DNA from: an uncultured Bacteroides sp. | Lineage (GTDB): Bacteria; Bacteroidota; Bacteroidia; Bacteroidales; Bacteroidaceae | DNA: 26,419 bases | Assembly: GCA_902388495.1 (NCBI GenBank) | Contig: CABMPP010000041.1 | Span: 1-26,419 of the forward strand | Direction: 5' to 3' | Shown here: in pieces, positions 1 to 7,581 of the stretch | How positions within the stretch are numbered: the first letter of the stretch is position 1 | How the letters are laid out: every line of letters begins with the position of its first letter | Position numbers and translations under genes: made by a program | Notes under the pieces: generated by a model | The model's database searches: none | What the model was told of the DNA's origin: nothing | The model's input: only the letters and a program-made list of their open reading frames with translations

Positions 1-48
1 CTCCGCCCTACGGGCACCTCCCCTTTCAGGCGGAGGAGTTTGAGATAC
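1..48. repeat. Inverted copy A of a hairpin-forming intergenic repeat
   Basis: The first 48 bases are the reverse complement of 26354-26404 at the other end of the window. Thirty-eight bases match without a mismatch, then a short variable loop (2 bases here, 5 in the other copy), then 8 more matching bases. The element contains the stem CTCCGCCC/GGGCGGAG type arms and an inner GCCCG/CGGGC hairpin, so it resembles a REP-like palindromic repeat. It may continue to the left of the window, which cannot be seen. Confidence 0.85.
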
Positions 49-141
49 TCTTGCTTATAACCTGTCAGATATGAGTCAATCATCTTATATCGAACTCACG
101 TTAAATTTAAACTCAGTGACGAAACATTACTTCTTAAGAGT

Positions 142-242
142 GTGGAAGCAAATTTTGCTTCCACCTTTTTCAGTTGCTTCCACAGCATCGCAAATGCCGA
201 TGAATAAAGGGATGCGGGAAGTGGGTGGTAGTGTGGAAGCAA
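142..242. repeat. Cluster of four TTGCTTCCAC motifs in alternating orientation
   Basis: The 10-mer GTGGAAGCAA occurs at 142-151 and 233-242, and its complement TTGCTTCCAC at 155-164 and 174-183. The first pair forms a perfect 10-bp stem with a 3-base loop, followed on the plus strand by CTTTTT, which looks like an intrinsic terminator. The second pair can form a longer stem enclosing a CATCG/CGATG inner stem (186-190 with 198-202). The cluster lies 3' of the GH25 gene. No gene is visible in 1-280 beyond this and the end repeat. Confidence 0.7.
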
Positions 243-280
243 AGTATGTAAAAAGTAAAAGAAGACTTGATTTGTATCGT

Positions 281-1150
281 CTACTTTCTATTCTGCAAAG
301 TCAGTGCCCGCAATTCTTCCAGCGTTCCGTTGAAAACATTCAAGTCGACTTCTTCTTTAATACCGGGCACAACACCCACATCGGTGTGCTGCCAGAAGTG
401 CCACTTGCCTTCGTAGCGCACGGAGTCCACATAGTAGTGGGCTATCCAGTAAGGATAGGCATTGAAAATAGAGTCGCTGAGATAGCGCATCTTGAATTTA
501 TAGGAAGTATAAAGAATCGGTTTCACTCCATAGTGAGCCTCTACCCGGTCGAGCCAGGTCTTGACGGCAAGTTTCAGTTCCTGGGGAGATTTCTTGCCGG
601 TAGTCTCTACATCAAGCACCGGGGGCAGGTCGCCTTCGGAAAGTTGCACGGTGCGGATAAAAAAGTCGGCTTGCTTGTGTGCATCCGTTTTGGGCAGAAA
701 GTAATGATAAGCACCACGGATGAAACCATGTTTGCGTGCCTGGTCGAAATTCTGTGTAAAGGTATCGTCACCATGATCACCGCCCTCGGTGGCCTTCATG
801 AAGATAAAGTGTAAGGGGAAGCGAGCTTCTTTGTTGCGTATCAACTGCTCCCAGTCGATGCGGCCCTGGTAGTGGGATATATCTATGCCATGCACTTCGT
901 AATCGCAAGGCATGCAGACGCCATACCCCTTCTCACCGGGACAAGGCTTCCAGCGATAGGCATAAGGACGGATGCAGAACCAATAGAACCCGGCAGAAAA
1001 CACCAATACGATACAAGCCGACAAAAGATAACGCAACCATGCGGGCATGGTGCGAGGCTGCGGCTTCTTCTTCTTTCCCCGCGGAGAAGAAGAAGGGCGG
1101 CGGGTGGCAGTAGTTTTGCGGCGGGTGGCAGTATTGGTTTTAGCTGGCAT
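281..1150 (-). CDS. Membrane-anchored GH25 lysozyme-like muramidase
   Basis: A 289-residue protein of the glycoside hydrolase 25 family, which cleaves the beta-1,4 bond between N-acetylmuramic acid and N-acetylglucosamine in peptidoglycan. Residues 1-37 are strongly basic (Lys/Arg/Ser/Pro), followed by one hydrophobic segment at about 38-60, so it is probably anchored in the inner membrane with the catalytic domain outside. The GH25 domain starts near residue 86 with HGIDISHYQG (Asp90), continues with FIFMKATEG, and has the DxE pair PPVLDVE (Asp180, Glu182), the ILYTS strand and the closing VDLNVFNG. The catalytic pattern looks complete. It lies 113 bases downstream of pfp on the same strand, but a long inverted repeat separates them, so a shared transcript is unlikely. 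It does not belong to the mannan locus. The ATG at 1150 is preferred because it keeps the basic stretch; an internal Met35 is possible. Confidence 0.9.
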   Translation of the reverse strand: MPAKTNTATRRKTTATRRPSSSPRGKKKKPQPRTMPAWLRYLLSACIVLVFSAGFYWFCIRPYAYRWKPCPGEKGYGVCMPCDYEVHGIDISHYQGRIDWEQLIRNKEARFPLHFIFMKATEGGDHGDDTFTQNFDQARKHGFIRGAYHYFLPKTDAHKQADFFIRTVQLSEGDLPPVLDVETTGKKSPQELKLAVKTWLDRVEAHYGVKPILYTSYKFKMRYLSDSIFNAYPYWIAHYYVDSVRYEGKWHFWQHTDVGVVPGIKEEVDLNVFNGTLEELRALTLQNRK

Positions 1151-1165
1151 ATCGGTATATTAAAG

Positions 1166-1241
1166 AAAGAACACAAATTACGCAAATTACACAAATCAAA
1201 GATAGGGAGAGTTTGCGTAATTCGTGTAATTTGTGTTCTTT
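1166..1241 (-). terminator. Long inverted repeat, probable terminator of pfp
   Basis: Arms at 1166-1195 and 1212-1241 match as inverted repeats at 27 of 30 positions around a 16-base loop. Read on the minus strand, the stem ends in TGTTCTTTCTTTAATATA, a T-rich tail, as expected for termination of pfp, whose stop is at 1264. The arms consist of ACAAATTACGCAAATTAC-like blocks, a low-complexity pattern that may recur elsewhere in the genome. Confidence 0.65.
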
Positions 1242-1263
1242 ATATCAAGACAGGTAACAGAAT

Positions 1264-2910
1264 TTATTTACCTTGTTCCAATTGCAACGTCTTGGTAGGC
1301 TCGTCACAAACTTCCGTCGGACCGAAGTACTGGATAGGACCCGGATAAACATAGTCTGTTTCCATCGCCCAACGGTCGCGCTGAGCAGCGAATGCCTTGA
1401 AGGGAGCACCGTCCAACTTAACCAGCGCCTTCTGGATAACCGGTTTCATTTCGCCGTGACGACGTTCCATGTTCATCATCATGGTGATGGGCACACCGCC
1501 TGCAATCCATTCATCGGCAGGAGCGGTAGTATTGCGTACGGAAGACATATAACCGGTCTTTCCGTTAGCAATCAGTGCCGAAGCCGCATAACCCAGAGAG
1601 TAGCAGTAGTCAGCATCGAAGTTTGACGGAGCAGCGCAACGTCCTTCGTAACCGAAGAAGTGGTGCTGTGCAGCAAACTTGCCTACAAACTTACCTTCTT
1701 CTTTCCACTGAGCCAACTTCGTACCAACCATTTCGGACAACAGTTTCTCAGTTTCAATCAGAGATACCTGTACGTTTCCGTGCGGGTCACGGTCCAGTGA
1801 CAACTGACGTGCAACACCTTCGGGAAGGCTGGCATAGATAGCAGCATTTTCCGGAGAGAGCTTACGGATGATATAATCGCGTTGATGAGACTTCTTGATT
1901 TGAGAGAATTCTTCTGCATTGGCAGCAAGGAAGTCGTTCAGTTCGGCAATCAGACGTTTCATAGCCGGAATGAACTCAACCAGACCTTCGGGGATAAGAA
2001 CCGTACCGAAGTTGTTGCCCTGAGCGGCACGTTCGGCTACTACCTTGGCGATGCTGGTTACGATATCGTCCAGAGACATATCTTTAGCCTCTACCTCTTC
2101 GGAGATGATACAGATGTTGGGCTGTACCTGCAATGCGCATTCCAAAGCGATGTGAGAAGCAGAACGACCCATCAGCTTGATGAAGTGCCAGTACTTGCGG
2201 GCTGAGTTACAGTCGCGCTGGATGTTACCGATTACTTCTGAGTAAGTCTTACAAGCAGTATCGAAACCGAAAGAAGTTTCAATCATATCGTTCTTCAAAT
2301 CACCGTCGATAGTCTTAGGGCAACCGATTACCTGTACACCGCACTTCTTGGCAGCATAGTATTCGGCCAGTACACAAGCGTTGGTGTTGGAGTCATCACC
2401 ACCGATAATTACCAGTGCCTTGATGCCGAGTTCTTTCAGGATTTCAAGACCTTTCTCGAACTGTTCTTCCTTTTCCAGTTTGGTACGTCCCGAACCGATG
2501 ATATCGAAACCACCCGTGTTGCGGTATTCGTCGATGATGTCGGCAGTCAGTTCCATATAGTTATGGTCTACCAAGCCACCGGGGCCCAGGATGAAACCGT
2601 ACAACTTGCTGTCTTTGTTCAGTTTCTTGATACCGTCGAAGATACCCGAAATCACATTGTGACCACCGGGAGCCTGACCACCGGAAAGGATAACGCCCAC
2701 GTTCATTGCGGGGAAGTCAACAGCCTCGTCGGTAGCTTCAAACTTAATCAAAGGCATTCCGTACGTATTGGGGAACAGCTTCTTGATTTCTTCCTGGTCG
2801 GCTACAGACTGGGTAGCAGCACCTTCGGCAGCTTTAACAGTTCCTTTCAGCGCTTTCGGAAGTTTGGGCTGATAAGCAGCCCTTGCAATTTGTAATGCAC
2901 TTTTAGTCAT
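1264..2910 (-). CDS. pfp: Pyrophosphate-dependent 6-phosphofructokinase
   Basis: A 548-residue protein of the long-form phosphofructokinase group, which converts fructose 6-phosphate and PPi to fructose 1,6-bisphosphate and phosphate in glycolysis (reversible, cytosolic). The N-terminal half has the nucleotide/PPi-site motif [14 protein letters not shown] and the motif [10 protein letters not shown]. The Asp at the second position of GGDD (Asp172-Asp173), instead of GGDG, is the established mark of PPi rather than ATP use. CPKTIDGD carries the conserved Lys and catalytic Asp. [14 protein letters not shown] corresponds to the substrate-binding MGR segment. No signal peptide is present. The usual length of this type is about 550 residues, so it appears complete. 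It stands alone, divergent from the RRM gene, and is a housekeeping gene unrelated to the mannan locus. No TAnnTTTG-type promoter was identified with confidence upstream. Confidence 0.95.
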   Translation of the reverse strand: MTKSALQIARAAYQPKLPKALKGTVKAAEGAATQSVADQEEIKKLFPNTYGMPLIKFEATDEAVDFPAMNVGVILSGGQAPGGHNVISGIFDGIKKLNKDSKLYGFILGPGGLVDHNYMELTADIIDEYRNTGGFDIIGSGRTKLEKEEQFEKGLEILKELGIKALVIIGGDDSNTNACVLAEYYAAKKCGVQVIGCPKTIDGDLKNDMIETSFGFDTACKTYSEVIGNIQRDCNSARKYWHFIKLMGRSASHIALECALQVQPNICIISEEVEAKDMSLDDIVTSIAKVVAERAAQGNNFGTVLIPEGLVEFIPAMKRLIAELNDFLAANAEEFSQIKKSHQRDYIIRKLSPENAAIYASLPEGVARQLSLDRDPHGNVQVSLIETEKLLSEMVGTKLAQWKEEGKFVGKFAAQHHFFGYEGRCAAPSNFDADYCYSLGYAASALIANGKTGYMSSVRNTTAPADEWIAGGVPITMMMNMERRHGEMKPVIQKALVKLDGAPFKAFAAQRDRWAMETDYVYPGPIQYFGPTEVCDEPTKTLQLEQGK

Positions 2911-2994
2911 TTCTTTTAATTATTTAAAGGTGTTAGTAAAGTTCAGCTTAAAACGTCGCAAATTTCGCGTTTTTTCGTAATATATGCAAGGAAT

Positions 2995-3029
2995 GTACTT
3001 TTTCTTTTGGGTGACCCAAAGAAAAGTAC
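2995..3029. repeat. Near-perfect palindrome upstream of pfp
   Basis: The arms GTACTTTTTCTTTTGGG and CCCAAAGAAAAGTAC are complementary apart from two extra T residues in the left arm, around a TGA centre. It lies about 85 bases upstream of the pfp start and could be a leader hairpin, an operator or a dispersed palindromic repeat. The sequence alone does not decide among these. Confidence 0.6.
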
Positions 3030-3091
3030 AGCAATTATTCTTTTTTAGTGCAAAATCATGAAATAAAATATGGTTCTTCAATTTATTGTGT

Positions 3092-3099
3092 TACCTTTG
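3092..3099 (+). promoter_or_regulatory. Probable -7 box of the RRM gene (TACCTTTG)
   Basis: TACCTTTG matches the Bacteroides -7 consensus TAnnTTTG at all fixed positions. It would give a transcript start near 3106 and a leader of about 125 nucleotides. No convincing -33 TTTG/TTG element is visible at the expected distance. Confidence 0.6.
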
Positions 3100-3229
3100 C
3101 CCCCAGAGTTTGAGAATTGAATCATTATCGTATAGTTCTTCTTTTAATAGAATAGTATTATTAAGCGGGTCTCTTCTGTAATTATCCTCCTCACTCCAAA
3201 TTTATTATTTATTTAAATTACAATTTCAA

Positions 3230-3535
3230 ATGAACATTTACATTTCAGGTTTAAACTTCAACACAACTGATGCTGATTTAAACGATTTATTTTCAGAGTA
3301 TGGAGAAGTATCTTCAGCCAGAGTAATTACAGACAGAGAAAGCGGAAGATCCAGAGGATTTGCATTCGTAGAAATGTCTGACGATACAGCTGCTCAAAAA
3401 GCTATTGACGAACTGAACGGTGCTGAATATGACCAGAAGGTTATCACAGTAAACGTTGCACGTCCCAGAGAAGAAAGACCTAGAGGTGGTGGAAACCGCG
3501 ACAGAAGAGGCGGCTACAACTCCAGAAGATATTAA
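3230..3535 (+). CDS. Small RRM RNA-binding protein
   Basis: A 101-residue protein made of one RNA recognition motif plus a short basic tail. RNP2 is IYISGL (residues 3-8) and RNP1 is RGFAFVEM (residues 42-49), with the Phe positions that stack on RNA bases. The tail from about residue 78 is rich in Arg and Gly (RPRGGGNRDRRGG), typical of unstructured RNA-binding extensions. Single-RRM proteins of this size are common in Bacteroides and act as global RNA-binding proteins in the cytosol; the specific targets of this one cannot be read from sequence. It has its own promoter, long leader and terminator, so it is probably transcribed mainly as a single gene, with the cold-shock gene 73 bases downstream. 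Confidence 0.93.
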   Translation: MNIYISGLNFNTTDADLNDLFSEYGEVSSARVITDRESGRSRGFAFVEMSDDTAAQKAIDELNGAEYDQKVITVNVARPREERPRGGGNRDRRGGYNSRRY

Positions 3536-3550
3536 TATTCTTACGTTACA

Positions 3551-3581
3551 AAATAGGAGGTTAAGCACCTCCTATTTTTTT
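3551..3581 (+). terminator. Intrinsic terminator of the RRM gene
   Basis: AAATAGGAGGT and ACCTCCTATTT form an 11-bp stem around the 5-base loop TAAGC, followed by a run of T. It is 15 bases after the RRM stop codon. The stem contains AGGAGG and its complement CCTCCT; a second CCTCCT occurs in the gene's own leader at 3186-3191. Confidence 0.92.
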
Positions 3582-3608
3582 ATAAACTAATTTAATAATA
3601 TAGACTAC

Positions 3609-4106
3609 ATGGCTAAATCCATCACCGCAGACAAGCGTGAAAACGAAAAGAAAAGACTCGCCAAGCGAGCCGAGAAACAGAAAAAGAAAGAAGAAAAAAA
3701 GCTATCCAGCAAGAGCACCTTCGACGATATGATAGCTTACGTCGATGAAAACGGAATGCTCACCTCTACTCCCCCCGATGAGAACATCAAAAAAGAAGAG
3801 ATAAAGTTAGAAGAAATCATTATCTCAACCCCCAAGAAAGAAGACGAAGAACCTGTTATCCAGAGAGGTCGGATCGAGTTCTTCAACACATCCAAAGGCT
3901 TCGGATTCATTAAAAGTCTTTCAGGAGTCGAAAAATACTTTTTCCACATCAATAATGTGCTTACCGATATTACAGAAGGCAATATCGTGACATTCGATTT
4001 GGAGCGTGGCCCCAAAGGGATGAATGCGGTAAATGTTGCTAAAGAAAAGGCTCCTGTAGAAAAGCCTTCCACAAAGGTAGAAAAGGAGACTGAGACAAAT
4101 ATATAA
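3609..4106 (+). CDS. Cold-shock-domain protein with a lysine-rich N-terminal extension
   Basis: A 165-residue cytosolic protein. Residues 1-35 are highly charged (Lys/Glu/Arg) and predicted helical. Residues about 36-84 form an acidic linker. The cold-shock domain spans about 85-146: GRIEFFNTSKGFGFIK carries the RNP1-like KGFGFI (96-101) and YFFHI (110-114) is the RNP2-like strand; the later EGNIVTFDLERGPKGMNAVNV completes the OB fold. This domain binds single-stranded nucleic acid, usually as an RNA chaperone. The protein is about twice as long as a classical CspA because of the N-terminal extension. It follows the RRM gene on the same strand behind a strong terminator, so it either relies on readthrough or has its own promoter within the 73-base gap. 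A palindromic terminator follows at 4109-4130. Confidence 0.92.
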   Translation: MAKSITADKRENEKKRLAKRAEKQKKKEEKKLSSKSTFDDMIAYVDENGMLTSTPPDENIKKEEIKLEEIIISTPKKEDEEPVIQRGRIEFFNTSKGFGFIKSLSGVEKYFFHINNVLTDITEGNIVTFDLERGPKGMNAVNVAKEKAPVEKPSTKVEKETETNI

Positions 4107-4108
4107 AA

Positions 4109-4130
4109 AAAAGAGGGCATGCCCTCTTTT
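4109..4130. terminator. Bidirectional terminator between the cold-shock gene and the PUL operon
   Basis: AAAAGAGGGCA/TGCCCTCTTTT is a perfect 22-base palindrome between two convergent genes. On the minus strand it is followed by a run of eight T (four beyond the palindrome) and lies 13 bases after the stop of the epimerase gene, so it is a good terminator for the long mannan operon. On the plus strand the downstream CTTCG is a weaker tail for the cold-shock gene. Confidence 0.92.
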
Positions 4131-4143
4131 CTTCGTAATGCAA

Positions 4144-5268
4144 TCATCGTGAAAACTTAAAGATACAATGACTGTTGTATTTCTCACCCGGCCGTAACAC
4201 TACCGAAGGCCAATCCGGCTTATTGGGCGAATCGGGATAATGTTGCGTTTCAAGACACACGGAAGCACGCTGGTTGTAGGTAATACCTTTCTTTCCGGTC
4301 TGAGTTCCATCCAGGAAGTTGCCCGAGTAGACCTGAATACCCGGTTCGTCGGTGTATACATCCAGTGTAATGCCCGTCTTCGGAGATTGGAGCGTAGCGG
4401 CTTTGCGAGAGATGTCACCCTTGGCATTCAGCACCCAGTTATGGTCGTAACCCTGACCATTCTTCAACTGCACAAAATCATAATCCGAGATGCGCAATCC
4501 TACCGGAGTAGGTGTACGGAAATCCATCGGAGTACCTTCTACAGGTGCAATCTCGCCGGTAGTCATAAAGGTACTGTCCACCGGAGTGTAATAATCGGCA
4601 TCAACCGTCAGCAGATGATCGGCATTGCTGGCAGCGTCTCCGTCGAGGTTGAAATAAGAATGGTTGGTCATGTTGACGACAGTCGGACGGTCTGTCTCCG
4701 CTTCGTAGCGGATGTCGATGGCATTGTCATCGGTCAGTTCCATAAAGACCCTGCAAGTGATGTTTCCCGGAAAACCTTCCTCACCATCCTTAGCCAGGTA
4801 AGTGAGTTCCAACTTCTGCGGACTTGTTTGCAAAGCATCATACACCTGATACTGGAAGCCTTTGGGGCCTCCGTGCAGGCAGTGCCCGTAATTGTTGTGC
4901 GGCAACTGATATTCCACACCGTCGAGCGTAAACCGTCCCTGATTGATACGGTTAGCATAGCGGCCGATGCTGGCGCCGAAGTCCGACGGCTGGCTGATAT
5001 AGTCCTGTATGGAGTCGAAGCCAAGCACTACATCGCGCATGTTCCCATCCTTGTCGGGAACCATCACAGATACGATACGTCCGCCGAAGTTGGTAACACA
5101 TACTTCCATATTATTCTTGTTGCGGAGTACGTACAAGTCGGTTTTCTTTCCATTCACTTCAGTCTGGAAATTACTCTTCAGCAGACCGGACTCGGTAACC
5201 TCCACCTTCGTTCCGGCGCAAGCGGCTACCAAAAGGGCACCGAGTGCCCACATTACTACTTTCTTCAT
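4144..5268 (-). CDS. Aldose 1-epimerase-like (GalM family) lipoprotein
   Basis: A 374-residue member of the GalM family, which interconverts the alpha and beta anomers of free aldoses. The N-terminus MKKVVMWALGALLVAAC ends in a lipobox (LVAAC), so the mature protein is a lipoprotein rather than a cytosolic GalM. Family marks are NFGGRIVSVMVPDKDG, HCLHGGPKGF, TNHSYFNLDG with the catalytic His203, GYDHNWVLN, and CLETQHYPDSPN with the catalytic Glu340. All key residues are present. It is the last gene of the leftward operon, 24 bases after GH92, and ends just before the 4109-4130 terminator. Its place suggests it mutarotates sugar released by the enzymes of this locus; which sugar (mannose, galactose or another) cannot be determined here. 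Confidence 0.93.
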   Translation of the reverse strand: MKKVVMWALGALLVAACAGTKVEVTESGLLKSNFQTEVNGKKTDLYVLRNKNNMEVCVTNFGGRIVSVMVPDKDGNMRDVVLGFDSIQDYISQPSDFGASIGRYANRINQGRFTLDGVEYQLPHNNYGHCLHGGPKGFQYQVYDALQTSPQKLELTYLAKDGEEGFPGNITCRVFMELTDDNAIDIRYEAETDRPTVVNMTNHSYFNLDGDAASNADHLLTVDADYYTPVDSTFMTTGEIAPVEGTPMDFRTPTPVGLRISDYDFVQLKNGQGYDHNWVLNAKGDISRKAATLQSPKTGITLDVYTDEPGIQVYSGNFLDGTQTGKKGITYNQRASVCLETQHYPDSPNKPDWPSVVLRPGEKYNSHCIFKFSR

Positions 5269-5292
5269 CGTATATCAAATTTTATCAGATAC

Positions 5293-7581
5293 TTATTTGT
5301 TCACCTCCCTTGAGAATGAATACGGGAAATCCGTTTCACGTGTGCCTCTCTGCTTGTTGGGCCGAGACGACATTTTCATCATCACCTTTGCCCCGCCGGT
5401 CAGTTCCTCATGAGTCAGATAATTGCGGGATGTTGGTTTACCATTGACGGTCATCGAACTGATATAGCGATTCGTTCCGTCATTGTCCGGTGCGCTGATA
5501 GTGACCGTCTTTCCATTCTCAAGGTGAAGCTTCATCTGTTTGAAATAGGGAGTACCCAGCACATACTGGTCGGTTCCCGGACAAACCGGATAGAAGCCCA
5601 TCGCCGAGAACACATACCATGCCGAGGTCTGACCGTTGTCTTCATCGCCACAATAACCGTCCGGTGCGGGTGTATAGAGTTTATCCATCACCTCGCGTAT
5701 CCAGTACTGAGCTTTCCAAGGCTCGCCGGAGTAGTTGTACAGGTAGAGCATGTGCTGAATGGGCTGATTGCCATGTGCATACTGCCCCATATTCATAATC
5801 TGCATTTCGCGGATTTCGTGGATTACACCACCGTAATAACTGTCGTCGAATACCGGCGGCAGGATAAATACGGAATCCATCATCTGGTTGAACCCGTCCT
5901 TTCCTCCCATCAGGTCTATCAGTCCCTGCGGATCGTGGAAGACAGACCACGTATAGTGCCAGCTGTTTCCTTCGGTAAAGGCGTCTCCCCACTTCAAGGG
6001 ATTGAAGGGCGACTGGAATTGTCCGTCGGCATTTTTGCCACGCATCAGTTTGTGCTCCTTGTCGTAGAGGTTCTTGTAGTTCATGGCACGCTTGGCATAA
6101 ACGGCAATCTCCGCTTCCGGCTTGTGCAGCGCCTTACCCAACCGGTAGATGCACCAGTCATCGTAAGCATACTCCAACGTGCGGGCAGCATTCTCATTGA
6201 TGCCGACGTTGTAGGGCACATACCCCAGCTTATTATAGTACTCATATCCCAGTCTTCCGGTAGAAGAGACCTGCGGATGAACGGCATTCGCTCCGTGCTG
6301 AACCGCCTCCCAAAGGGTTTCGATGTCATATCCTTTCAGCCCTTTCAGATAAGCGTCGGCTACGATGGAAGCGGAATTATTGCCCACCATGCAGCCTCTG
6401 TGTCCGGGGCTTGCCCATTCCGGCAGAAATCCGCTTTCTTTATATGCATTGACCAGTCCTTCCTGCATCTTCTCGTTCATAGAAGGATACATCAGATTCA
6501 GGAACGGGAACAGGCAACGGAAAGTATCCCAAAAACCGGTATCGGTGAACATATAACCCGGCAACACCTGCCCGTTATAAGGGCTGTAGTGTATCGGTGC
6601 GCCTTGGGCATCCAGTTCATAGAAGCTGCGGGGAAACAGAACCGAGCGGTACAGGCACGAATAGAACGTGCGCAGATGATCCCAATTGTCATCCTCCACC
6701 TCGATGCGTCCCAACACTTTGTTCCATTCCTGGCGGCCTTTGGCGGCTACCGTTTCCAAGTCATCCTTTTTCAGTTCTTTCAGGTTCTGTTCCGCCTGCT
6801 CGGGGCTGATGAAAGAAGAAGCTACGCGTACGTTCACCGTCTCCCCTTTCTTGGTGGAGAATCCGATGATGCCGCCTGCATGCTTGTCATTGGCTTCCAA
6901 CTCTCCCGGACGGATATTGCCGTTGCTGACTGCCGCCGTAAAAGTAAACGGCTTGTCGAATACCAGTACGAAGTAATTCTTGAAGTTCTCGGGTACGCCG
7001 CCGTTATTCTTGGTGGTATAACCGACGATCTTGTTTTCTTCGGGAATCACTTTCAGGTACGAACCGCCGTCCAGTGCGTCCACCACTACATAAGAGTCTT
7101 TGCTCTCGGGGAAGGTGAAGCGGAAGATGGCAGCACGGCTGGTCGGTGCAAACTCGGTGGTGATGTCATGATCGGCCAAGTATACCTTATAATAATAGGG
7201 TTTGGCTATCTCCGCCTTGTGCGAAAACCAACTGGCACGCTGGTCTTCATCGAATACCATCTTGCCGCTGACGGGCATAATGGCAAATTGTCCGTAGTCA
7301 TTGATCCACGGACTGGGCTGGTGTGTCTGTTTGAAGCCTCTTATCTTGTCGGCATCGTACGTATAGGCCCAGCCGTCTCCCATTTTTCCGGTTTGCGGCA
7401 CCCAGAAGTTCATTCCCCAGGGCAGGGCGATGGCGGGATATGTGTTTCCCGTAGACAGGGCATGCTTGGACTGTGTGCCGACCAGCGGACTGACATAGTC
7501 CACCGGTTCGGTTACAGTTTTAGCCAAAGCACTGAACGAAACACCCAGCACACCTATCAATAATAGTGCTATCTTTTTCAT
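5293..7581 (-). CDS. GH92 Ca2+-dependent exo-alpha-1,2-mannosidase (predicted)
   Basis: A 762-residue, full-length GH92 enzyme; the family removes terminal alpha-mannose by inversion with a catalytic Ca2+. A cleavable signal peptide (MKKIALLLIGVLGVSFSALA) without a lipobox suggests a periplasmic location. The N-terminal beta-sandwich contains DYVSPLVGT near residue 30; the C-terminal helical barrel carries FTEGNSWHY (Glu537, predicted acid) and GDEDNGQTSAWY (Asp646 and Asp648, predicted base pair). Trp92, His588 and Glu589 (in VIHEIREM) correspond, with a constant offset of four, to W88/H584/E585 as I recall them from the characterised enzyme BT3990, where they are linked to alpha-1,2 specificity. 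The ATG overlaps the stop of the upstream gene as ATGA (7578-7581), so translation is probably coupled. Within the PUL it would trim alpha-1,2-mannose side chains. Confidence 0.95.
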   Translation of the reverse strand: MKKIALLLIGVLGVSFSALAKTVTEPVDYVSPLVGTQSKHALSTGNTYPAIALPWGMNFWVPQTGKMGDGWAYTYDADKIRGFKQTHQPSPWINDYGQFAIMPVSGKMVFDEDQRASWFSHKAEIAKPYYYKVYLADHDITTEFAPTSRAAIFRFTFPESKDSYVVVDALDGGSYLKVIPEENKIVGYTTKNNGGVPENFKNYFVLVFDKPFTFTAAVSNGNIRPGELEANDKHAGGIIGFSTKKGETVNVRVASSFISPEQAEQNLKELKKDDLETVAAKGRQEWNKVLGRIEVEDDNWDHLRTFYSCLYRSVLFPRSFYELDAQGAPIHYSPYNGQVLPGYMFTDTGFWDTFRCLFPFLNLMYPSMNEKMQEGLVNAYKESGFLPEWASPGHRGCMVGNNSASIVADAYLKGLKGYDIETLWEAVQHGANAVHPQVSSTGRLGYEYYNKLGYVPYNVGINENAARTLEYAYDDWCIYRLGKALHKPEAEIAVYAKRAMNYKNLYDKEHKLMRGKNADGQFQSPFNPLKWGDAFTEGNSWHYTWSVFHDPQGLIDLMGGKDGFNQMMDSVFILPPVFDDSYYGGVIHEIREMQIMNMGQYAHGNQPIQHMLYLYNYSGEPWKAQYWIREVMDKLYTPAPDGYCGDEDNGQTSAWYVFSAMGFYPVCPGTDQYVLGTPYFKQMKLHLENGKTVTISAPDNDGTNRYISSMTVNGKPTSRNYLTHEELTGGAKVMMKMSSRPNKQRGTRETDFPYSFSREVNK

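Larger units (their letters stand above)
2911..3229. other. Divergent intergenic region between pfp and the RRM gene
   Basis: This 319-base non-coding stretch separates two divergent genes. It contains a near-palindrome at 2995-3029 (TACTTTTTCTTTTGGG then TGA then CCCAAAGAAAAGTAC), a good plus-strand -7 box at 3092-3099, and an A/T-rich leader of roughly 120 bases before the RRM start at 3230. The leader includes a pyrimidine-rich ATCCTCCTCACTCC stretch. No further open frame with recognisable content was seen. Confidence 0.6.

Noticed and set aside
71..814. Plus-strand open frame of 247 codons at the left end
   Set aside because: It runs antisense through the GH25 catalytic domain and across the hairpin cluster, with no recognisable protein motif.
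5410..7563. Long plus-strand open frame (717 codons) opposite GH92
   Set aside because: It is fully antisense to a gene with complete GH92 motifs, shows no known family motif, and lacks a credible start context; it arises from the codon pattern of the G/C-richer gene.
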